Shown here piece after piece: positions 7,817-14,302 of a DNA stretch of 18,575 nucleotides. The notes under the pieces were generated by a model. The model worked only from the letters and a program-made list of their open reading frames with translations. It searched no databases and was not told the DNA's origin. Where the stretch lies: NCBI GenBank assembly GCA_964505935.1, contig CAZDKX010000066.1, positions 1 through 18,575 of the forward strand. Direction: 5' to 3'. This stretch comes from JADGQM01 sp964505935. Lineage in GTDB: Bacteria > Desulfobacterota > Syntrophobacteria > Syntrophobacterales > Syntrophobacteraceae. The number at the start of each line of letters is the position of its first letter. Within the stretch, counting starts at the first letter, position 1. Made by a program: the position numbers and the translations under genes.

Positions 7817-7859
7817 CCGTCACATGTCTCCTTTCGGTACAGGATTCAAAAGAAAGCAA

Positions 7860-7888
7860 TTCATAGCACGCAAAGACACTATCTTCAA
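7860..7888 (-). promoter_or_regulatory. Candidate sigma70 promoter of the mre operon
   Basis: Minus strand: TTGAAG (7888-7883), a 17-nt spacer, then TATGAA (7865-7860) preceded by TGC, which forms an extended -10. Each hexamer matches 4 of 6 consensus positions. The expected start is about 35-40 nt upstream of the mreB ATG. The palindrome CGGGTTACCCG lies 10 bp upstream of the -35 element. Confidence 0.5.
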
Positions 7889-7985
7889 TTAGGAATTACG
7901 GGTTACCCGAAACTCTCTGACGCTGAGTGCCTCCAGACTGAAAACGGTCTTCTGAAAATAACTCCCCTCCCGCCTTCTTTGAACC

Positions 7986-8015
7986 TTGACAAGAAAAGCT
8001 GCAACCGATTATAGA
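7986..8015 (+). promoter_or_regulatory. Candidate sigma70 promoter of rpmH-rnpA-yidD-yidC
   Basis: Plus strand: a perfect -35 TTGACA (7986-7991), an 18-nt spacer and TATAGA (8010-8015); TAGAAT overlaps at 8012-8017. Transcription would begin near 8022 and leave a leader of about 115 nt before rpmH. This is the best promoter match in the window. Confidence 0.6.
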
Positions 8016-8080
8016 ATACAATTTCGCAGCATGGAGCAATTTTGCTGAATGCGCAGCGAGGATGTTACTCTGACTTCCCC

Positions 8081-8104
8081 GCCTCCAGCTAATTGGCAGG
8101 AGGT
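8081..8104 (+). promoter_or_regulatory. rpmH leader hairpin enclosing a Shine-Dalgarno-like sequence
   Basis: CCTCC (8082-8086) can pair with GGAGG (8099-8103) across a 12-nt loop; an outer G-U pair is possible. The paired strand is a strong ribosome-site sequence (AGGAGGT) but lies 33 nt before the rpmH ATG. A TTG in frame with rpmH lies 3 nt after it (8107). No function is established. Confidence 0.3.
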
Positions 8105-8136
8105 CTTTGGCAAAACAGGAGCGATTGCGAGATTCC

Positions 8137-8271
8137 ATGAAGATGACATTTCAACCCAGTAATATTAAGAGGAACAGGACTCACGGGTTTCTGGAACGGA
8201 TGTCCACCAAGTCGGGAAGGGCGGTCATCCGGAGACGGCGGGCTCGAGGGCGCAAACGTCTCAGTGTGTAG
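8137..8271 (+). CDS. rpmH: 50S ribosomal protein L34
   Basis: A very small basic protein of 44 aa, the usual L34 length, part of the large ribosomal subunit. It reads MKMTFQPSNIKRNRTHGF, then a middle part LERMSTKSGRAVIRRRRARG and the end RKRLSV. The TFQPS start, THGF and GRAVI segments and the Arg/Lys-rich tail are the family hallmarks. The chosen ATG (8137) matches the conserved N-terminus, although the nearest good ribosome site (AGGAG, 8117-8121) is 15 nt away. The stop TAG shares its last base with a GTG (TAGTG) that opens the frame of rnpA. The rpmH-rnpA order is conserved across bacteria. Confidence 0.97.
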   Translation: MKMTFQPSNIKRNRTHGFLERMSTKSGRAVIRRRRARGRKRLSV

Positions 8272-8290
8272 TGAACAGGCTGTTTTTTTC

Positions 8291-8307
8291 GCGGCCAGCT
8301 TGGCCGC
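8291..8307 (+). repeat. GC-rich hairpin between rpmH and rnpA
   Basis: Perfect inverted repeat GCGGCCA-GCT-TGGCCGC, a 7-bp stem with a 3-nt loop, 20 nt after the rpmH stop and 27 nt before the preferred rnpA start. It is preceded, not followed, by a run of seven T, so it is not a standard plus-strand terminator. It could be an RNA-processing or stabilising element in the rpmH-rnpA message. Confidence 0.6.
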
Positions 8308-8333
8308 ATTCTCAGCACACGGAGAGAGCACCC

Positions 8334-8693
8334 TTGACGGGGCACAGTCGGTTTAGACCTCACGAGAGATTACGGTCATCGTCGGATTTCTTGCGAGTTA
8401 AGAAGATTGGCAAACGTCTAAGAACGTTCCATTTCGGGCTCAGTTATGCCGAGAATGGTCTTCCATACCATCGTTTGGGACTGGTGGTGCAGAAGCGCTT
8501 CTGGCAGGCAGTGAAGCGCAACCATATCAAGCGGCGGCTCAGGGAATGGTTTCGCCTCAACAAGCACCTGCTGCCGCTGCCAGGCAGGGATTTGATTGTC
8601 ATTGCGCGACTTGGTGCGGAAAGGCTTTCGTCAAGCGATATGAAAAGCGAGTTGCTCGTGGTTCTTGCGGAGCGGGACGGTCGGGCCGCATGA
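8334..8693 (+). CDS. rnpA: Ribonuclease P protein component
   Basis: Basic protein subunit of RNase P that helps the catalytic RNA mature tRNA 5' ends. From TTG 8334 it has 119 aa, the common family length. It begins MTGHSRFRPHERLRSSSDF, and the RNR signature RNHIKRRLRE spans residues 62-71. The end GRDLIVIARLGA plus a terminal helix fits the fold. I prefer the TTG because GGAGAG lies about 7-9 nt upstream and the alternative leaves a strong hairpin inside the gene. The alternative is a GTG at 8271, overlapping the rpmH stop, giving 140 aa with an unusual N-terminus. The stop overlaps the yidD start (ATGA). Confidence 0.93.
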   Translation: MTGHSRFRPHERLRSSSDFLRVKKIGKRLRTFHFGLSYAENGLPYHRLGLVVQKRFWQAVKRNHIKRRLREWFRLNKHLLPLPGRDLIVIARLGAERLSSSDMKSELLVVLAERDGRAA

Positions 8694-8929
8694 TCAGGGG
8701 ATTGCTCCTTTCGCTTATCCGCGTTTACCAGGTGTTGCTCTCACCACTCAAAATCTCTTCCTGTAGATTTTTTCCCACCTGTTCGCAATATACGTATGAC
8801 GCGATCAAGATGTATGGAGCTTTGGCGGGCACCTTCATGGGCATTAAGCGTCTGGCTCGCTGTCATCCATTCCATCCTGGTGGTTATGATCCTGTGGTCG
8901 AGCCCCGACCTGACGTCTCATCGAAATAG
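8690..8929 (+). CDS. yidD: YidD, membrane protein insertion efficiency factor
   Basis: Small inner-membrane-associated protein of 79 aa thought to aid YidC-dependent membrane insertion. It has an amphipathic N-terminus (MIRGLLLSLIRVYQVLLSP), the hallmark CRFFPTCSQY (residues 25-34) and the conserved end CHPFHPGGYDPV (58-69). All three conserved Cys are present (25, 31 and 58). It starts at an ATG that overlaps the rnpA stop (ATGA), a sign of translational coupling. The yidC start follows 20 nt after its stop. The frame is open further upstream inside rnpA, but conservation begins at this ATG. Confidence 0.96.
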   Translation: MIRGLLLSLIRVYQVLLSPLKISSCRFFPTCSQYTYDAIKMYGALAGTFMGIKRLARCHPFHPGGYDPVVEPRPDVSSK

Positions 8930-8949
8930 AAAATGGAGTGCGTTGAGAT

Positions 8950-10623
8950 ATGGAAAAAAGAGCGTTGCTCGCTTTTGTCCTTTCGCTGGTTGTCCTGGTT
9001 TTTTGGGAATACTTCTTCGGACTGATACGGAAACCAGAAACGCCCCCACAACAACAATCCGGCGTGGTCTCCCCCGAATCTGCCGAGACTCAACCCAAGC
9101 CACGCTCCCCGGAACTCCCTTCACCCGTTACGCCCGAGCTGCCGCCCCAGCAACCCTCGGTGCATCTCGACCAGCACTTCAATACCTGGACGGTGGAGTC
9201 GCCTCTCTATCGAGCCCAGATCCTGGCGCCCGGTGCCCGCATAAACTCCTTTAATCTGAAGAACTTCCGACGGACGGTGGATGCTGACTCGCCACCCGTG
9301 GAGATGATCTCTTCCCAAGAAAGCGGCTACCTGCCCCTGTCGGTGGATCTTCTCCGCCATCAGGCCTGGCAGCTCTCGACTACCCCCTTTCTTAGCTCCA
9401 CTTCTCCAGAAATTACCCTGGCGCCATCAGCCCCCCCCACCGTGCTCACTCTCTCCCATGAGGTGCCCGACCAAATCAGTCTCACCAAGGCTTTTACCTT
9501 CAAACCTGAAAGCTACGTCATTGATCTGGAGCTGCAGCTGAAGAATCTGTCTCAAGCCTCCCTGACCGATCAAATTGGGATCAGTTTCTTTTTTCAGCCC
9601 CTGGGTGACGCCAAGAATGGAAGCTCGTACAACGTGTCGCAGCTCGCAATGGGGGAAAAGGGTTCACTCAAGCGCTTCGACCTGGGTGAGCTGCAGAAAA
9701 CACCGCTGGTGCTAAAGCCTCCGCTGGACTGGGTAGGATATGGCGACAACTTCTTCCTGCAGGCAGTCATTCCTCTTGAGGGACAGGGATATGAAGTGAT
9801 TCCGCGCGTTTTGGATGCCGCCAGGGGGTTGTTACAGGTGGTCTATTTGACCGAGCCCTTTCAAATTGAAGGTGGCCAGCTGAAAACGTTCAAGGTTCGG
9901 CTCTACATTGGTCCTAAGGAGTTGGATCACCTGGCCCAGGCGGAGCACCACCTGGTCCAGGCTGTGGACTACGGCTGGTTCTGGTTTCTGGCAAAACCTG
10001 CCGTCTACGTCATGAAATGGTTTTATCATTATCTTCACAATTACGGGGTGGCCATCATCCTGCTTACCATTCTGATTAAGATCATCTTCTGGCCCCTCAC
10101 CCAGAAAAGTTTCAGATCGATGCAGGCGATGAAGAAAATTCAGCCCAAGATTGCCCAGGTACGAGAGAAGTACAAGGACGACCGGGAAAAACTAAACCAG
10201 GAGCTCATGGGATTGTACAAGACTTACAAGGTAAATCCCATGGGCGGATGCCTTCCCATGCTGCTACAAATCCCGGTCTTCATCGCTCTCTATAATATGC
10301 TCAATACCGCCGTTGAACTGAGGCACGAGCCGTTCCTGTGGTGGATCAACGATCTCACCGCTCCTGACCGTCTTCAAATCGGCATCCCAATCCCGTACCT
10401 CGGAGGCATCCCGGTCTTGACACTCCTCATGGGGGTTTCCATGTTCGCTCAGCAGAAGATGACCCCCTCGAGCGGAGATCCCCGGCAGGAGCAGATTATG
10501 CTGCTGATGCCCTTGATTTTCACCGTTTTCTTTATCAACTTTCCCTCAGGTCTTGTGTTATATTGGTTGGTGAATAATATCTTGTCCATCGTGCAGCAAT
10601 ATTGGATCAATCGCACTACCTAG
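8950..10623 (+). CDS. yidC: YidC membrane protein insertase
   Basis: Inner-membrane insertase and chaperone of 557 aa, the long Gram-negative type. Residues 6-24 form the first membrane helix, followed by a Pro/Gln-rich linker (about 29-70) and a large periplasmic beta domain (about 75-330). The conserved insertase core has its helices from about 345 on. The core includes ILIKIIFWPLTQKSFRSMQ (374-392) with Lys377 where E. coli has the groove Arg, the cytoplasmic helical hairpin KIQPKIAQVREKYKDDREK (396-414), NPMGGCLPMLLQIP (429-442) and FPSGLVLYWLVNN (531-543). The ATG at 8950 has only a weak ribosome site (GAG 3 nt away, GGAG 12 nt away). It fits the conserved rpmH-rnpA-yidD-yidC order. Confidence 0.97.
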   Translation: MEKRALLAFVLSLVVLVFWEYFFGLIRKPETPPQQQSGVVSPESAETQPKPRSPELPSPVTPELPPQQPSVHLDQHFNTWTVESPLYRAQILAPGARINSFNLKNFRRTVDADSPPVEMISSQESGYLPLSVDLLRHQAWQLSTTPFLSSTSPEITLAPSAPPTVLTLSHEVPDQISLTKAFTFKPESYVIDLELQLKNLSQASLTDQIGISFFFQPLGDAKNGSSYNVSQLAMGEKGSLKRFDLGELQKTPLVLKPPLDWVGYGDNFFLQAVIPLEGQGYEVIPRVLDAARGLLQVVYLTEPFQIEGGQLKTFKVRLYIGPKELDHLAQAEHHLVQAVDYGWFWFLAKPAVYVMKWFYHYLHNYGVAIILLTILIKIIFWPLTQKSFRSMQAMKKIQPKIAQVREKYKDDREKLNQELMGLYKTYKVNPMGGCLPMLLQIPVFIALYNMLNTAVELRHEPFLWWINDLTAPDRLQIGIPIPYLGGIPVLTLLMGVSMFAQQKMTPSSGDPRQEQIMLLMPLIFTVFFINFPSGLVLYWLVNNILSIVQQYWINRTT

Positions 10624-10777
10624 AGGGATGCCATCCGGCAGTTGCTATCGTGGTTGGGATGTCTGTTCCACCAAACGCAGGATAAACAAAGGACAGCTTT
10701 CCGGATGGGACCCGACACCAATTTCCCGTTTCATGGTGCGACAATACGTCGGAGTTAGAGAACATACGGAGGAAAGC
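10624..10777. other. yidC-jag intergenic region with an inverted repeat
   Basis: A 154-bp gap. It holds a perfect 8-bp inverted repeat, CCATCCGG (10631-10638) and CCGGATGG (10701-10708), spaced by 62 bp. The jag frame stays open through the gap from an ATG at 10628, but this stretch does not resemble the Jag family and jag has its own strong ribosome site. No clear promoter is seen. Confidence 0.45.
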
Positions 10778-11446
10778 ATGTCCGTACTTGAGATTGAAGA
10801 AAAAACCATCGAGGATGCCATTGCCGTGGCATGCCAAAAGCTCAATCTACCTCGAGAAAAGCTTGAATTCGAAATCATCTCCAAGGGATCATCCGGCATC
10901 TTCGGGATTGTCGGTGCAAAAAAGGCCAAGATTCGGGTCACTTCCAAGGTTTTGTCCAGTGAGGGCGCGGCGGACCGTGGCAAGGAGATCCTTGGGGAGA
11001 TTCTGAAGCATGTTGATCTGCCAACGGTAATCGAATCGGAGTTGCGGGAGGATCAAGTCTACTTGAATATCATCAGCAACGGCACCGGCCTGCTCATCGG
11101 CAAACGTGGCAAAACCCTTGGTGCCCTGCAACATCTCGTAACCAAAATCCTTCATCGGGAAGTGGGCGAAAACGTCGCAGTGATCGTCGACACCGAGAAT
11201 TATCGCTCCAAACGAGAATCGAGCCTCACGGAGCTGGCCCAGCAACTGTGCGACAAGGTAAAGAAATCCCACCGCTCCTTGACCACTGGCCCCATGAATG
11301 CCCAGGATCGCCGCATCATTCACCTGGCCCTCAAGGAGGACCTTGAGGTTCGAACGAAAAGCAAAGGAGAGGGTAATCTGCGCCGTGTGGTGATTTATCC
11401 GGTCAGAAAGGGAAAGAAGCCGGAAAAAGTTGCTGCCGAGGATTGA
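10778..11446 (+). CDS. jag: Jag/KhpB RNA-binding protein
   Basis: Cytoplasmic RNA-binding protein of 222 aa. A Jag-N domain covers residues 1-54 (MSVLEIEEKTIEDAI through GIFGIVGAKKAKIRV). A KH domain spans about 75-150, with the GxxG loop as IGKRGKT (107-113). An R3H domain covers about 150-210, with the R-x3-H motif at Arg178 and His182. The family often lies directly after yidC, as here, and in Gram-positives is tied to cell-wall elongation and RNA binding. The start is decided by GGAGGA 6 nt before the ATG. An in-frame ATG at 10628 would add 50 codons without family similarity. The end is Lys-rich (KGKKPEK). Confidence 0.95.
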   Translation: MSVLEIEEKTIEDAIAVACQKLNLPREKLEFEIISKGSSGIFGIVGAKKAKIRVTSKVLSSEGAADRGKEILGEILKHVDLPTVIESELREDQVYLNIISNGTGLLIGKRGKTLGALQHLVTKILHREVGENVAVIVDTENYRSKRESSLTELAQQLCDKVKKSHRSLTTGPMNAQDRRIIHLALKEDLEVRTKSKGEGNLRRVVIYPVRKGKKPEKVAAED

Positions 11447-11480
11447 CCACACCCTTCACCCTGCGCGTTCCGCTCACACG

Positions 11481-12881
11481 ATGGGACTGAGACTGTCTGA
11501 GGATACCATCTGCGCTATCGCTACGCCTGTTGGGGAGGGTGGCATCGGGATCATCAAAATCAGCGGTCCTGAAGCCCTGGCGATTGCCCGGAGATTCTTC
11601 CGACCAGCCCATAGCTCGTTTCCGCTGGGTTCTCACCGCCTTCACTATGGCTATATCCGCGATCCCCGGTCGGCTCAGACGGTCGATGAAGTCCTGCTGA
11701 GCTACATGGCCGCACCGCATACCTACACTTGTGAGGACGTGGTCGAAATCAATTGTCATAGCGGCTACGCGGTGTTGAATCATATCTTGACGCTGGCTGT
11801 CGAGGCGGGAGCGCGCCTTGCCGAACCGGGAGAATTCACTCGCCGCGCTTTTCTGAACGGGCGCCTGGACCTGTCACAAGCAGAGGCCGTCGTCGAAATG
11901 GTACGCTCCCGCTCCGAACAAAGTCTGCTGGCTGCCAATCGTATGCTGCGGGGGGATTTCAGACGGAGAGTCCAGGCATGGCGGGAAACCATTCTGGAGA
12001 TGCAGGCCACCCTTGAAGCTTCAATTGATTTCGGTGAGGACCTGGAGGATGAGCCCTGCCTCCCCTCTGCCCCAGCCGTGGAAGGTCTTGATGAACGGTT
12101 GCTTCGCCCCATCCAGGATGCCCTCAAAGACTACCAGGAAGGGCGCATCCTGCGGGAGGGATTCGCCATGGTCCTTGTCGGCCGGCCCAATGTCGGCAAA
12201 TCCTCTCTTCTGAACGCTCTCCTCAAGAGAGATCGGGCCATTGTCACCCCCTTTCCCGGTACAACCCGCGATATTGTCGAAGACAGTTTCATCCTCTCCG
12301 GGATCCTCGTGAAAGTGCTCGATACGGCGGGTGTTCGTCACCAGCCTGATGCCATCGAATGCCTCGGCATCGAGCGGACTTTCCAGTCGGTCGAGGAAGC
12401 TGACGTCGTGCTGTGGCTGCTTGACGCCAGCCAACCCCTGAGTGGGGAAGATGACACCGTCTTCTCCCGCATCGCGTCAAAGCGCTTTGTCGTACTCCTG
12501 AACAAGACCGACCTTCCGCCCCAAGCATCTCCGGAGGAGGTCCGGGAGCGCTTCGGCGGACAGGCTCCGATGCTTTGTCTGTCCGTATTGAATGCTGATG
12601 ATGTGGAGAGGCTTCGGCGGTTTCTGACCGATTGCTTTCTGCAAAATCCCCTGGCAAGAGGGCGTTCGCTGATCATTCCAAATCTGCGCCACAAAGAATG
12701 TCTGAAAGGTGCTTGGGAGGCCCTTCGCAGCGCTCGTGACCTGCTTCGGAAAGACAGCTATGGGGAGTTGGTCAGTCTGGAGCTCAACACCGCCCGCCAG
12801 GCCCTCGAACAAATCCTGGGAATCGTTCAAGACGATGCGATACTGGATCGGATCTTTTCTGACTTCTGCATCGGGAAATGA
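11481..12881 (+). CDS. mnmE: tRNA uridine-5-carboxymethylaminomethyl modification GTPase MnmE
   Basis: GTPase of 466 aa that works with MnmG to modify the wobble uridine (U34) of some tRNAs. The N-terminal tetrahydrofolate-binding domain covers about 1-120 and starts LSEDTICAIATPVGEGGIGI. The helical domain is split around an inserted G domain: P-loop GRPNVGKSS (234-242), G2 TTRD (261-264), G3 DTAG (281-284) and G4 NKTD (341-344). The C-terminus FCIGK keeps the Cys of the conserved C-(I/L/V)-G-K tail. ATG 11481 matches family N-termini but has no clear ribosome site. It follows jag by 34 nt. A TTG at 11430, inside jag, is possible but less likely. Confidence 0.97.
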   Translation: MGLRLSEDTICAIATPVGEGGIGIIKISGPEALAIARRFFRPAHSSFPLGSHRLHYGYIRDPRSAQTVDEVLLSYMAAPHTYTCEDVVEINCHSGYAVLNHILTLAVEAGARLAEPGEFTRRAFLNGRLDLSQAEAVVEMVRSRSEQSLLAANRMLRGDFRRRVQAWRETILEMQATLEASIDFGEDLEDEPCLPSAPAVEGLDERLLRPIQDALKDYQEGRILREGFAMVLVGRPNVGKSSLLNALLKRDRAIVTPFPGTTRDIVEDSFILSGILVKVLDTAGVRHQPDAIECLGIERTFQSVEEADVVLWLLDASQPLSGEDDTVFSRIASKRFVVLLNKTDLPPQASPEEVRERFGGQAPMLCLSVLNADDVERLRRFLTDCFLQNPLARGRSLIIPNLRHKECLKGAWEALRSARDLLRKDSYGELVSLELNTARQALEQILGIVQDDAILDRIFSDFCIGK

Positions 12882-12886
12882 TGCCC

Positions 12887-14278
12887 TCACTGACGGCAGC
12901 TGAGAGATGCCCCGGTATCATTGGTGAGAGTCGTTTCCAATCTCAGGAACTCCCTCACCACCTCAGGATCAAGGTGAGTCCCGGAGAGCGCCCGGAGGTA
13001 TTTGCGAACATCCTCGGTGGACCAGCCTTTGCTGTAAGGACGACTGGAACACAGGGCATCCCAGACGTCCACAACCGCAAAGATTCTTGCTGCCAGCGGG
13101 ATTTCTCGGCCCTTCAGCCCATGTGGATACCCCCCTCCATCCCATCGTTCGTGGTGATAACAGGGAATAGCCAGGGCCGGGCGAAGGTAGGCAATGGGCG
13201 AAAGCATCTCAAAGGCATAGGCAGGATGCCGGCGCATGACATCCCATTCTTCCTCGGTCAAGGGCCCAGGCTTTTGCAGAATATTGTCAGGGATCCCCAT
13301 CTTGCCGATATCGTGCAGCAGAGCACCTCGCCGGATATGTATGAGCTCTTCTTCGGGAATACCCATCGCCTGGGCAAGACGGAAGGTGAGATCCGCAACC
13401 CGTTGGGCATGACCGACAGTGTTGTGGTCTCTCAGTTCAAGAGCCCGTGACCAGCCTTCAAGTGAGGTATCGCAGGCCTGGGTCAATTCAGCGTGAGCAC
13501 ACCGGATTGCTTCTTCCGCCGCTTTGCGTTCGGTAATGTCGCGCACGACCAACTGTACCGCCGGATGACCCTGCCAGGCACAGTAGCCGGCGGCAATCTC
13601 GGCGGGAAACCCGGTGCCGTCCGACCGAACCATATCAGCCTCTCTTCGGTAGATGGCCTCAGGTTCCTCAACCGCTCTGCCAAGAAAGCTCATGAGGTCA
13701 TCAAGCTGCGTCCCCAGGACAAAATCGCCAAGGTTCCTCCCCACCAGAATATCCGCCTGTCCCGGGGACAGCCGCAGCATTTTCAGGGCCGCCGCATTGG
13801 CCATCTGCAAAGCGCCGTGAGGGCCAACCAGCATGATCCCATCGGGGGACAGCTCAATCAGCCGCTCAAACCTGGCACGTTCCTCCAGCAGGCGACGGTA
13901 GCGATTGAGTCGCACCACAGCGGCAACGCGGGCAAGCAATCGAATGCGCTCAAACGGTTTCGAGATGAAATCATCGGCTCCCGCTCTGAGCCCTTCCACA
14001 TAGTAGTCGCTATTGGCCAGTCCCGTGAGCAGGATAATGGGTACTTCCGCCAGCAAGGGATGGGCACGAAGCCGCCGGCATAATTCAAAGCCGTTCATTT
14101 CGGGCATCATTACATCCGAGAGAATGACATCGGGATTGAACTCCGTCGCCTTCTGCAGCGCCTCCCTGCCGTTGACGGCGCTGAGCACCTCATATCCGCC
14201 GTGACTCAGAAGCTCACGGAGCATATCCAGCACATCCGAATCGTCGTCCACAATCAGGAGCCGCGCCTTGGCGGTCAT
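12887..14278 (-). CDS. REC-PAS-HD-GYP response regulator (predicted c-di-GMP phosphodiesterase)
   Basis: Soluble protein of 463 aa from ATG 14278. The receiver domain covers residues 1-120, with acidic Asp11/Asp12, phospho-acceptor Asp55 in ILSDVMMPEMNG, Thr85 and Lys107. A PAS domain follows (about 135-250, ending VVRDITERK). The HD-GYP domain (about 265-445) keeps the metal and signature residues: LLHDIGK (HD at 322-323), HP (351-352), HHERWDGGGYP (375-385) and DVWDAL (404-409). All look intact, so hydrolysis of cyclic di-GMP is the likely output. The start has GAGGG about 5 nt upstream; ATGs at 14296 and 14290 would add a few residues. It follows the kinase gene by 24 nt and is its probable phosphorylation partner. 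Gene name unknown. Confidence 0.93.
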   Translation of the reverse strand: MTAKARLLIVDDDSDVLDMLRELLSHGGYEVLSAVNGREALQKATEFNPDVILSDVMMPEMNGFELCRRLRAHPLLAEVPIILLTGLANSDYYVEGLRAGADDFISKPFERIRLLARVAAVVRLNRYRRLLEERARFERLIELSPDGIMLVGPHGALQMANAAALKMLRLSPGQADILVGRNLGDFVLGTQLDDLMSFLGRAVEEPEAIYRREADMVRSDGTGFPAEIAAGYCAWQGHPAVQLVVRDITERKAAEEAIRCAHAELTQACDTSLEGWSRALELRDHNTVGHAQRVADLTFRLAQAMGIPEEELIHIRRGALLHDIGKMGIPDNILQKPGPLTEEEWDVMRRHPAYAFEMLSPIAYLRPALAIPCYHHERWDGGGYPHGLKGREIPLAARIFAVVDVWDALCSSRPYSKGWSTEDVRKYLRALSGTHLDPEVVREFLRLETTLTNDTGASLSCRQ

Positions 14279-14302
14279 CGTCCCTCTCATCCCCATCCAT
14301 CT

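Larger units (their letters stand above)
7817..8136. other. Divergent mreB / rpmH intergenic region
   Basis: A 320-bp region between divergently transcribed operons. It holds a candidate mreB promoter (minus strand), an 11-bp palindrome CGGGT-T-ACCCG (7899-7909), a candidate rpmH promoter (plus strand) and an rpmH leader of about 115 nt with a hairpin. I see no gene in it and no cluster of DnaA boxes. Confidence 0.6.

Noticed and set aside
7817..8136. Chromosome replication origin beside rpmH
   Set aside because: No copy of the DnaA box TTATCCACA or a close cluster could be found by eye, and dnaA is absent.
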